NCBI GenBank assembly: GCA_015661985.1
Contig: DQVB01000561.1
Location: 1-5,352, forward strand
Reading direction: 5' to 3'
Source of the DNA: Planctomycetota bacterium
GTDB lineage: Bacteria > Planctomycetota > Planctomycetia > Pirellulales > Thermoguttaceae
DNA: 5,352 nt
Positions 1 to 4,624 of the stretch are shown in pieces. How positions within the stretch are numbered: position 1 is the first letter of the stretch; each line of letters starts with the position of its first letter. The position numbers and the translations under genes were made by a program. The notes below the pieces were generated by a model. The model saw nothing but the letters and a program-made list of their open reading frames with translations, made no database searches and was not told the origin of the DNA.

Positions 1-1
1 C

Positions 2-88
2 TACGCATGGGTTGCCCTCCATCAGATCAACGCCGCCGTCCGGGAAAACCGCCCCTCGGCAAAGGCCGGCAACACCGCCGCCGCCTGA
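2..88 (+). CDS. C-terminal end of an unidentified protein (left-truncated)
   Basis: The frame entering at base 2 reads 28 codons to a TGA at 86-88. It begins YAWVALHQINAAVREN and ends in a small-residue tail, SAKAGNTAAA. The amphipathic helix-like stretch followed by a short Ala/Gly/Asn tail, with mostly G or C in third codon positions, looks like a genuine C-terminus. A competing plus-strand frame at 12-233 is rich in Pro and Arg and looks non-coding. Too little is visible to name a family. The call rests only on composition and codon bias, so it could be chance. Confidence 0.4.
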   Translation, partial: YAWVALHQINAAVRENRPSAKAGNTAAA

Positions 89-237
89 GCCTCGGGGCGA
101 TCCAAAACATGATGCTTCGCTCTTCACCCTGATTCTCCGCGCCCGAAGCCCGCTGTGCAAGTTTCACAGGCATGCCGTCGCGGGGGCCTCGCCACGCGGC
201 GCCGCTATTGTCAGCGGCCGACGGTTCTGGTAAGTAG

Positions 238-265
238 AGATGTCTGGGGAAGATAGACGACATCT
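238..265. repeat. 7-bp inverted repeat upstream of the transposase fragment
   Basis: AGATGTC at 238-244 and GACATCT at 259-265 are perfect reverse complements with a 14-nt spacer. The element lies about 25-50 bp upstream of the transposase start, where the left end of an IS5-type element is expected. It could be a subterminal transposase-binding site or a hairpin limiting read-in expression. No matching right end was seen before the next gene, so its identity as an IS terminus is inference. Confidence 0.4.
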
Positions 266-288
266 GTCGATGGCAGGGAGACGAACAG

Positions 289-654
289 ATGACGGCGAGC
301 CAGATTGAGGCGGAGTTCCGCATGTCGGACGAGTTCTGGGAGAAGGTTGAACCCCTTCTGCCCAAATTCCCCAGGAGCAGCAAAGGCGGGCGCCCCCGGT
401 TGAACTGGCGGCACGTCCTGGACGGCATCTTCTATGTGTTGCGTACCGGATGCCAGTGGAAGGCCGTGCCACCCGAGTTCGGCTCTGGCAGCTCGCTGCA
501 CCGCTATTTTCAGTTATTGGTCAGGGAGAGCGTCTTCGAGCGGATCTATCCCCTGGCGGTGGAGGAGTTCGGCGAGTTGAAGGGAATGAATCGGTCTTGG
601 CGAACGACCCAAGGCGTCCAGGCCCTCGTCGGTTCGGGCACCCAGCGGGCCTGA
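289..654 (+). pseudogene. IS5-family transposase, N-terminal DUF4096 part only (truncated)
   Basis: The 121-residue product matches the N-terminal DUF4096 region typical of IS5-family (IS427-like) transposases. Recognisable blocks are MSDEFWEKVEPLLP (12-25), GGRPRLNWRHVLDGIFYVLRTG (33-54), CQWKAVPPEFG with a following HRYF (55-74), and a final ELKGMNRSW (96-104). An AGGGAG Shine-Dalgarno sequence at 275-280, 8 nt before the ATG, supports this start over Met12. The frame ends at residue 121. The DDE catalytic domain that should follow is absent, and the next gene's 3' end is only about 55 bp further on. Beyond the stop, the same frame reads TPTKRNRSVAQRH, a loose echo of the conserved NPTDRGKxGTKRH block; this match is weak. 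IS427-type elements can split the transposase over two frames, but no second ORF follows here, so I read this as a dead IS remnant. Confidence 0.85.
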
Positions 655-709
655 GCCACTCCCACCAAGAGGAACCGGTCCGTCGCACAGCGGCATTGGC
701 GTTGGGCGT

Positions 710-1960
710 TCAGGCCGCTTTCTTCAGCGGCTCGGCCGCCGTAGAGCCGTCGGGCTGGGCCGCCGTGCCGGCGGCGTCGGACGTGGGGACCATGGGGACG
801 GGCAAAGGCGCCGCCGATTCCTCCAAAGTCTGGCGTGTGGATGGCCCATCGACCACCGCCTGCCGGCTGGCCCGAGTCCCGCCGGCGCCTGCGGGCAGTG
901 GCAACAGGGCGAGTCGTCGGGCTATCCAGCGCCGTGCCATGGCCCATTCCTCATGGCCAGCCAACTGGCCGCGTACCAGTATCAGCCCGGTAAGGGCCAT
1001 CACCAGCCACGACGTCCATTCCAACTGCACGCGGATCAGCCATCCGGCTACGGCAGCCGTGCTGAGGCAGAGCGCTGCCAGTAGGGCGAGGGTCCCCCAG
1101 GTGCGGAAGCCGCTGTCGGCCAGCCGATGATGGATGTGGGCCCGATCGGCCGTCATGAAATGCCGCCCGCTCAACGTACGACGGACCACTGCCAAGCCCG
1201 TATCGAGAAGCGGGATGAAAAACAGCAGCACAGCCGCGCCCAAGTGCATCGAGCCGACCGTGTCTCGCGAAACCAACATGGCCAAAGCAAACAACACCAG
1301 CCCTGTGAGCATGCTGCCGCAGTCGCCCAGATAGATTCGAGCCGGTGGGAGATTGTAGACCAGGAATCCAGCCAGCGCCCCGGCCAAGACCAGGGCCGGC
1401 AAAGCGGCCACCATAACACCCTGGACAACGGCGGTCCAGGCGATGGCCACCGAGACGATGATCCCCAGGGTGGAGGCCAAACCGTCCAGCCCGTCGATCA
1501 GGTTCATGGCATTGATGCCCAGGACCAGCCAACTGACCGTCCAGGGAATGCCCAGCCAACCCAAGTGAGTCGTGTGCCCGAACAGCACAAGCCGGTCGAC
1601 CCAGAAGCCCCCGAGGACCAAAGGCAATGTGGCGGCGATCTGTCCGGCGAGCTTCCATTCGGCCCTCATGTCGCACAAGTCATCATAACAACCGAGCAGA
1701 CAGACCAACCCGGCCGAAACGCCCATGGCCCCCAGAAATGAACCGAACCGGCCGAAGTCGGGCACAACGGCTGCAGCCACCAGAAGCCCGGCCAAGAGGG
1801 CCACATAGACGGCCAAACCTCCCCAAACCGGAATGGGGCGAGGTTCCAGGCGTCGCTGCCCATCAGGCCGACTGACAGCCCCGAAACGACAGGCCAATCC
1901 CTGGGCAACGGGAGTGACCGCCAGGCTGACAGCGGCCGCAATGGTGGCTCCAAGCCCCAT
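710..1960 (-). CDS. WecA/TagO-type undecaprenyl-phosphate HexNAc-1-phosphate transferase
   Basis: The 416-residue polytopic membrane protein belongs to the MraY/WecA/TagO family (glycosyltransferase 4). These enzymes move a sugar-1-phosphate, usually GlcNAc-1-P, from a UDP-sugar to undecaprenyl phosphate at the inner face of the membrane, which starts a lipid-linked glycan. Family motifs occur in order: RPIPVWGGLA (41-50), the Asp pair in GCYDDLCDM (90-98), NAMNLIDGLDGLAS (150-163), GDCGS (212-216) and HIHHRL (275-280). The HIHHR form points to WecA/TagO rather than MraY. Hydrophobic helices fill roughly residues 1-330. The last ~65 residues are an Ala/Pro/Thr-rich tail of low complexity with no visible domain. 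The start is supported by GGAG 9 nt upstream of the ATG. It is transcribed apart from its minus-strand neighbour, since a terminator lies between them. No glycan-cluster partners are visible, so the end product (O-antigen, teichoic-type polymer or exopolysaccharide) cannot be stated. Confidence 0.93.
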   Translation of the reverse strand: MGLGATIAAAVSLAVTPVAQGLACRFGAVSRPDGQRRLEPRPIPVWGGLAVYVALLAGLLVAAAVVPDFGRFGSFLGAMGVSAGLVCLLGCYDDLCDMRAEWKLAGQIAATLPLVLGGFWVDRLVLFGHTTHLGWLGIPWTVSWLVLGINAMNLIDGLDGLASTLGIIVSVAIAWTAVVQGVMVAALPALVLAGALAGFLVYNLPPARIYLGDCGSMLTGLVLFALAMLVSRDTVGSMHLGAAVLLFFIPLLDTGLAVVRRTLSGRHFMTADRAHIHHRLADSGFRTWGTLALLAALCLSTAAVAGWLIRVQLEWTSWLVMALTGLILVRGQLAGHEEWAMARRWIARRLALLPLPAGAGGTRASRQAVVDGPSTRQTLEESAAPLPVPMVPTSDAAGTAAQPDGSTAAEPLKKAA

Positions 1961-1986
1961 GTTTCATCGCTCCAGTCGCTGGTTGT

Positions 1987-1998
1987 GGTCGATCGACC
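1987..1998. promoter_or_regulatory. 12-bp perfect palindrome upstream of the WecA-type gene
   Basis: GGTCGATCGACC is a perfect 12-bp palindrome 26 bp upstream of the glycosyltransferase start codon and upstream of its Shine-Dalgarno sequence. The position would suit an operator or a short leader element. I could not identify a convincing -35/-10 pair around it. GATC- and CGATCG-containing palindromes also occur by chance in GC-rich DNA, so function is unproven. Confidence 0.3.
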
Positions 1999-2126
1999 CG
2001 GGAAGACAGGTCGCTTGGCCCGTTGCCCCATTGTGCCGAAGCGGACCCGACCGCGGCCCGCTCCATGGCCCCGCAGTCGTCCGTGTCGCGGGCCAGTCCC
2101 GAGGGGCGGGATGACCGGGTCCGAGG

Positions 2127-2156
2127 AAAAAAGACCGCTCCACACCCCCAGCGGTC
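2127..2156 (-). terminator. Rho-independent terminator (minus strand)
   Basis: On the minus strand GACCGCT pairs perfectly with AGCGGTC across a 10-nt loop (2133-2156). Six T residues follow at once (plus-strand A-run 2127-2132). This is a textbook intrinsic terminator. It ends transcription coming from the 2942-2418 gene, 262 nt past that gene's stop codon, and insulates the glycosyltransferase gene downstream. Confidence 0.82.
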
Positions 2157-2417
2157 CACCGGCAAGCCGCAGTTTTACCAACCAAGGGGGGTGACATTAT
2201 GGCCGCCGGCACGCCGGCTTTCGAGCAGGTCCACAGTATGGACGTTGGCCCGCCTCTGAAGCAGGGTACCCGCGAACGTCCGAGTCCGGCTCACAGAAAA
2301 CGGACCGCGCGTGGAGGCCCTGGTGCCGCGGCGCCCAGTCACCGCGCCGCCGGCCCGCCGAGAGCCGCCGTTAGGCATGCCACCCGGCCCCAACACCGTT
2401 GCTGGCAAAACAGAACC
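2157..2417. other. Non-coding stretch between gene stop and terminator
   Basis: No convincing gene lies here on either strand. Frames are rich in Arg, Pro and Gly and look like GC-driven shadows. A short hairpin, GCCGG-CACG-CCGGC, sits at 2205-2218. A GGGGGG run at 2186-2191 a few bases before an ATG at 2200 mimics a ribosome site, but that frame runs antisense into the 2418-2942 gene. The stretch is probably a long 3' UTR of that gene, or it hides a small RNA ending at the 2127-2156 terminator. Confidence 0.4.
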
Positions 2418-2942
2418 TTACGGGGAACTTGGTCCTTTGTCGGCCGCAATGGCAATGGGGATGGCGATGGCGGCAGCAATGAGGCCCGCTGTGAGTAACG
2501 GGTGCTTGCCCAAAAAGCCGAACAGGCCTTGGCAGCAGCCTTGACCACGCACGGTTTGGCCGTCGGCCACCAGCATTGCACCGGGCTGCGCAGCCGGCGG
2601 GGCCGTGCCTGGGGCCCATACGCGGTACATGGCCACACCGGCCGGGATGGCTATCTGGTAGACGCCGCTCCTGAGGCCGCGGAAAGCGAAATAGCCTTGG
2701 GCGTTGGTCTTGCCCGCAGCCAGCTCGCCAGCCGCAACTCGCAACGAAACGGGGACGTCGGCCAGCGGTTTGCCCTGGGCGTCAACAACCTGACCGACGA
2801 GCGTGTTCCCCTCGTGCAGCATCAGATCGGCGATCGGTGAGGAGGGTTTCTCGGGCGTGGCCGCCCAAGCCACAGGTGGCGCACAGAATCCCGCCACGGC
2901 CAACCATACAGCCAATTGTTGGATTACGAAGCGTCCGTTCAT
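2418..2942 (-). CDS. Secreted/membrane-tethered carboxypeptidase-regulatory-like domain protein
   Basis: The 174-residue product has three parts. An N-terminal signal peptide (1-27) has a hydrophobic core and an AWA cleavage motif before ATP. A carboxypeptidase-regulatory-like beta-sandwich follows at about 47-101, shown by GQVVDAQGKPLADVPVSL, then KTNAQGYFAFRGLRSGVYQI. A strongly hydrophobic segment, LLTAGLIAAAIAIPIAIAA at 149-167, lies near the C-terminus and is followed by a short DKGPSSP tail. A GQGCCQG motif with adjacent cysteines sits at 133-139. The first two parts are family knowledge: such folds act as extracellular binding or structural modules with no enzymatic activity of their own. 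The third suggests membrane anchoring. GGGAG lies 3 nt before the ATG and a second GGGAG about 13 nt before it, so the translation signal is adequate but oddly spaced. Proteins of this layout are common in planctomycetes (recalled, not searched). Substrate and role are unknown. Confidence 0.8.
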   Translation of the reverse strand: MNGRFVIQQLAVWLAVAGFCAPPVAWAATPEKPSSPIADLMLHEGNTLVGQVVDAQGKPLADVPVSLRVAAGELAAGKTNAQGYFAFRGLRSGVYQIAIPAGVAMYRVWAPGTAPPAAQPGAMLVADGQTVRGQGCCQGLFGFLGKHPLLTAGLIAAAIAIPIAIAADKGPSSP

Positions 2943-2981
2943 CGTCTCCCATCGCTCCCGAAAAGAGGAAAAGTTACTCGC

Positions 2982-3025
2982 TACCCCAGCCGCCAGGAGG
3001 CCTCCACGGGCGCAGTCCTGGGGTA
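2982..3025 (-). promoter_or_regulatory. Nested 44-nt stem-loop upstream of the carboxypeptidase-regulatory-like gene
   Basis: TACCCCAG (2982-2989) and CTGGGGTA (3018-3025) form a perfect 8-bp outer stem. Inside it, CGCC (2991-2994) pairs with GGCG (3009-3012), enclosing the perfect palindrome GGAGGCCTCC (2996-3005). The element begins 40 bp upstream of the ATG at 2942, so on the minus strand it would lie in the 5' leader or overlap the promoter. No T-run follows on the minus strand, so it is not a simple terminator. It could be an mRNA-stabilising structure, an attenuator or an operator. Confidence 0.45.
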
Positions 3026-3170
3026 TGCCCTTTTGCCGTAACGTGACAACCAGTATCGGTTTGCGCGCTTAGGACGGTTGAAGCGAGTTTGCCGGACAAA
3101 GGACAAAAAACCAATGCTCCCTCTGCCTTGACCCCGTCGGACTCGCCCCGACTCAGCCGTCACATGGGTG

Positions 3171-3189
3171 GAAAAGCGCCTGAAAAGCG
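3171..3189. repeat. Direct repeat GAAAAGCG with 11-bp period
   Basis: GAAAAGCG occurs at 3171-3178 and again at 3182-3189, exactly 11 bp apart, about one helical turn. The pair lies in non-coding DNA roughly 200 bp upstream of the weak plus-strand frame at 3381. It could be a dimeric regulator site or chance. Confidence 0.3.
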
Positions 3190-3304
3190 GCGGACTTATA
3201 GGAAATGGCCCAGGGCCCGTCAAGCCCAAAGAGAAAGTTTCGCCGCGAGGGGGTGCATCTCAGGGTTCGCGCGTTTTCGGAGCTGGGAAAAATGTCAATA
3301 CCAG

Positions 3305-3328
3305 AAGTTCAGGAACTTGTGGTAAGCT
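3305..3328 (+). promoter_or_regulatory. Candidate operator palindrome with -10-like hexamer
   Basis: AAGTTC-AG-GAACTT (3305-3318) is a perfect inverted repeat with 6-bp arms. TAAGCT (3323-3328), which fits the loose TAnnnT -10 pattern of GC-rich bacteria, starts 5 bp further on. The palindrome would therefore cover the -10/-35 spacer, a classic repressor position. No good -35 hexamer is seen at 17 bp. It sits about 53 bp upstream of the ATG at 3381. Confidence 0.35.
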
Positions 3329-3380
3329 GTGGGCGTTGTGGTGAGGCGGGCAAGCCGATTCCTCGAATTGCAGCAAGGCC

Positions 3381-3731
3381 ATGGACGGCGACCGGACGCG
3401 TTTCTCGGAAGAACCCCTGAACAATGAGCGCGATCAGCCACGGGTGGCGCGGCTGGAGCGACTGCTGCAGGAGGTGGCCAGCGTGGAGGTGGAGTTGAAT
3501 CGGGCCGAGGGCACCAACCGGGGGGTGTGTTTCGTTCACAGCCCAGGGTCGCCTCAGCGCACCATGGGTCAGGCTCATGCGCTTCGGCGCAAAGAGAAAC
3601 CGCACCCAGGCGGTCGGGACGTCTCGGCGCGGTTCGCGTTATCTTCAGCGATAGTCGGTTCTAGAAGCCGTAGCCTCGACCGCCACCTCGGCCACCGCGG
3701 GGGTGGTTCTGGCGCGGGCGAGCTTCGTTGA
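3381..3731 (+). CDS. Weak hypothetical frame, possibly a decayed gene
   Basis: The 116-codon frame starts with a coding-like half. Residues 21-43 (RVARLERLLQEVASVEVELN and the following RAE) form a plausible amphipathic helix with G/C-rich third positions. After about residue 50 the sequence becomes Arg/Ser/Gly-rich and loses this character. Its last 71 bp overlap, convergently, the 3' end of the RRM gene, mostly as antisense of the Arg/Gly-rich tail codons. The Shine-Dalgarno match is poor: AAGG ends only 2 nt before the ATG. One reading is a real gene truncated by frameshift near 3530; another is chance. I recognise no family. Confidence 0.3.
   Translation: MDGDRTRFSEEPLNNERDQPRVARLERLLQEVASVEVELNRAEGTNRGVCFVHSPGSPQRTMGQAHALRRKEKPHPGGRDVSARFALSSAIVGSRSRSLDRHLGHRGGGSGAGELR
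3591..3614 (-). terminator. Candidate terminator of the RRM gene
   Basis: On the minus strand ACCGC pairs with GCGGT across a 6-nt loop (3599-3614). A T-rich tract, TTCTCTTT, follows (complement of 3591-3598). It lies about 46 nt beyond the RRM stop codon. The stem is short and the T tract is broken by C residues, so it may be weak. Confidence 0.42.
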
Positions 3732-3951
3732 CCGTGATGGCTCGGCCCTGCAGGTCCGTGCCGTTCAGCCGGCTGATCGCTTCATCGGCCCCATCGGCCA
3801 TCTCGACGAAGCCAAAGCCACGTGATCGACCGGTGGCGCGGTCCATAATGATCTGCACCGAGGTCACGGTGCCCAGCTCCTCGAAAACCTGACGCAAATC
3901 TTCGTTGGTGGTGGTGTAGGAAAGATTTCCCACATACAAATTCTTGCTCAT
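3661..3951 (-). CDS. Small glycine-rich RRM RNA-binding protein
   Basis: The 96-residue product is a single RNA recognition motif with a short basic glycine-rich tail. RNP2 is LYVGNL (5-10) and RNP1 is RGFGFVEM (44-51), so the RNA-contacting aromatics Tyr6, Phe46 and Phe48 are present. Between them lies the usual alpha-1 pattern, TNEDLRQVFEELGTV (15-29). The tail, RGGRGGGRGYGF (85-96), is RGG-like. Length and layout match the Rbp family of cyanobacteria and other bacteria. Members bind RNA in the cytoplasm, and several are cold-induced RNA chaperones (family knowledge). A strong AAGGA (complement of 3958-3962) sits 6 nt before the ATG and fixes the start. The gene appears monocistronic, with a structured leader upstream (3965-4061) and a candidate terminator downstream. 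The exact RNA targets cannot be read from sequence. Confidence 0.94.
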   Translation of the reverse strand: MSKNLYVGNLSYTTTNEDLRQVFEELGTVTSVQIIMDRATGRSRGFGFVEMADGADEAISRLNGTDLQGRAITVNEARPRQNHPRGGRGGGRGYGF

Positions 3952-3964
3952 GTTCGTTCCTTAC

Positions 3965-4061
3965 GGGCCTCGGGGCCCATCGAAAAAGTCTCGGACAACC
4001 GTCTGGCGACGGCTCGGAAGGGCGAAGCAGGCTCCGTCGTGGCCTCCGGCCAAGGCGACGG
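3965..4061 (-). promoter_or_regulatory. Structured 5' leader of the RRM gene (three hairpins)
   Basis: Read on the minus strand towards the RRM start there are three perfect stems. Hairpin A (4061-4034) has CCGTCG/CGACGG with an inner TGGCC/GGCCA and a 3-nt bulge. Hairpin B (4012-3999) has CCGTC/GACGG with a 4-nt loop. Hairpin C (3978-3965) has GGGCC/GGCCC with a 4-nt loop and ends 2 nt from the AAGGA ribosome site. A and B begin with the same octamer, CCGTCGCC, so the 3' arm of A could pair with either 5' arm. Transcription of this stretch is assumed, not shown. Leader-mediated control is known for some cold-induced genes; here it is an inference. Confidence 0.5.
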
Positions 4062-4141
4062 CAAAGGTGCGCACAGGTCTCCCGACTACCTGATCAGCGG
4101 CTGCGGTCGCAACGGAGCGGCCTGAACTCGGGCGGAATATC

Positions 4142-4156
4142 GATCGTCGGACGATC
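4142..4156. promoter_or_regulatory. 15-bp inverted repeat in the divergent region
   Basis: GATCGT-CGG-ACGATC is a perfect inverted repeat with 6-bp arms and a 3-bp centre. It lies about 190 bp upstream of the RRM start, directly next to the twin 15-mers. The compact symmetry suits a dimeric regulator. If transcribed it could instead form a small hairpin. Confidence 0.38.
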
Positions 4157-4190
4157 TGTCGCGGAGCAGAAAGGGCTGACGCGGAGCGGA
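4156..4190. repeat. Two 15-mers spaced 20 bp apart
   Basis: CTGTCGCGGAGCAGA (4156-4170) and CTGACGCGGAGCGGA (4176-4190) match at 13 of 15 positions, with an identical CGCGGAGC core. Their 20-bp spacing is close to two helical turns, so both would face the same side of DNA. They sit in the divergent region between the RRM and hydrolase genes and adjoin the 4142-4156 inverted repeat. Regulator binding is inferred. Confidence 0.42.
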
Positions 4191-4244
4191 TAGACCGAGG
4201 AAGGAAATCGACCAGAGGTGGGCATTTGCTCACGTACTTCCGGG

Positions 4245-4283
4245 TGGATGAACCCATGCTCATCCATCACATCAAGCAGTATA
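4245..4283 (-). promoter_or_regulatory. Candidate RRM promoter (-10 TATACT) with inverted repeat
   Basis: The minus strand reads TATACT at 4283-4278, five of six matches to the sigma-70 -10 box. The hexamer 17 bp upstream (TAGTCG) is a poor -35. Just downstream, TGGATGA (4245-4251) and TCATCCA (4260-4266) form a perfect 7-bp inverted repeat near the expected transcription start. Initiation here would give the RRM mRNA a leader of about 320 nt, including the 3965-4061 hairpins. A plus-strand TTG-started frame at 4226 overlaps but shows no family. Confidence 0.3.
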
Positions 4284-4535
4284 CCTCCAACTCGGCGAGC
4301 CGACTACCCCTGCATCTGGTTTTTTCTCAAGAACGGCCCATTTCTTCCGGATGTCTCTGTTCTTGCACCGGGAACGAATCGCAGTCAGACCCACACCCCC
4401 CATGGAACCGGGCACAACGAAGCGGATTGGCGGGTACTTCGCCGATCCCCGAAACGGTCGTGCGTGCGATTTCTGTGGGAGGGCGGCCCCGCCCTGATCG
4501 CCGTCGTTGCCCAACTGCGCTTGCCGCCGCGACCC
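4284..4535. other. Intergenic stretch, no gene recognised
   Basis: All frames here look like noise, rich in Arg, Pro and Ser, with no family motif. A T6 run occurs at 4320-4325 with a weak TCGG/CCGA stem 17 nt before it, too distant and too short to be a terminator. The stretch probably carries upstream promoter DNA for one or both divergent genes. Confidence 0.4.
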
Positions 4536-4564
4536 GCCTGGCATAGGCTGAGGCAATGCCAGGC
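4521..4564 (+). promoter_or_regulatory. Candidate promoter/operator of the hydrolase gene
   Basis: GCCTGGCAT (4536-4544) and ATGCCAGGC (4556-4564) are perfect 9-bp inverted repeats around an 11-nt centre, ending 60 bp before the hydrolase ATG. A weak sigma-70-like pair, TTGCCG (4521-4526) and TAGGCT (4544-4549) with a 17-bp spacer, overlaps it. The arms would then cover the -10 box and transcription start. No T-run follows, so a terminator is unlikely. The inverted repeat is certain; the promoter is tentative. Confidence 0.42.
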
Positions 4565-4624
4565 ACGTCCCGGAAGGTGTAACGCTGCGGGGCTTTGGCA
4601 CCGAGTTTCCAGGGAGAGTGGGCC

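Larger units (their letters stand above)
3026..3380. other. Intergenic stretch without a recognisable gene
   Basis: Frames here are short and lack family motifs. The visible structure consists of a tandem GGACAAA-GGACAAA next to an A-run (3094-3110), the 11-bp-spaced repeat at 3171-3189 and the palindrome at 3305-3318. It must contain the promoter of the minus-strand gene starting at 2942. The best -35-like hexamer on that strand is TTGTCA (complement of 3044-3049), but it has no good -10 partner, so I do not call it. Confidence 0.4.

Noticed and set aside
450..1130. Plus-strand frame (226 codons) spanning the transposase and the next gene
   Set aside because: It is out of frame with the transposase and antisense to the glycosyltransferase, with no motif of its own.
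1127..1741. Plus-strand frame (204 codons) inside the glycosyltransferase gene
   Set aside because: Its Gln/His/Pro-rich product is the antisense of a membrane protein whose family motifs are intact on the minus strand.
2199..2498. Plus-strand frame starting after a GGGGGG run that resembles a ribosome site
   Set aside because: The product is Arg/Pro/Gly-rich noise and runs antisense into the secreted-protein gene and its hydrophobic tail.
3961..4263. Minus-strand frame ending just ahead of the RRM start, as a possible upstream gene
   Set aside because: It has no family motif or ribosome site, and the sequence is better explained as a structured leader.
4291..4325. Possible plus-strand terminator (TCGG/CCGA stem and T6 run)
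   Set aside because: The 4-bp stem is separated from the T-run by 17 nt, so it does not fit an intrinsic terminator.
4226..4546. Plus-strand TTG-started frame with a protein-like beginning (LTYFRVDEPMLIHHIKQYT)
   Set aside because: It has no ribosome site, no recognisable family, and turns into Arg/Pro-rich noise after about 35 residues.
4594..4610. Sigma-54-like TTGGCAC-N4-TTTCC ahead of the hydrolase gene
   Set aside because: The -12 GC is replaced by CC, and a start from here would place the Shine-Dalgarno sequence upstream of the transcript.
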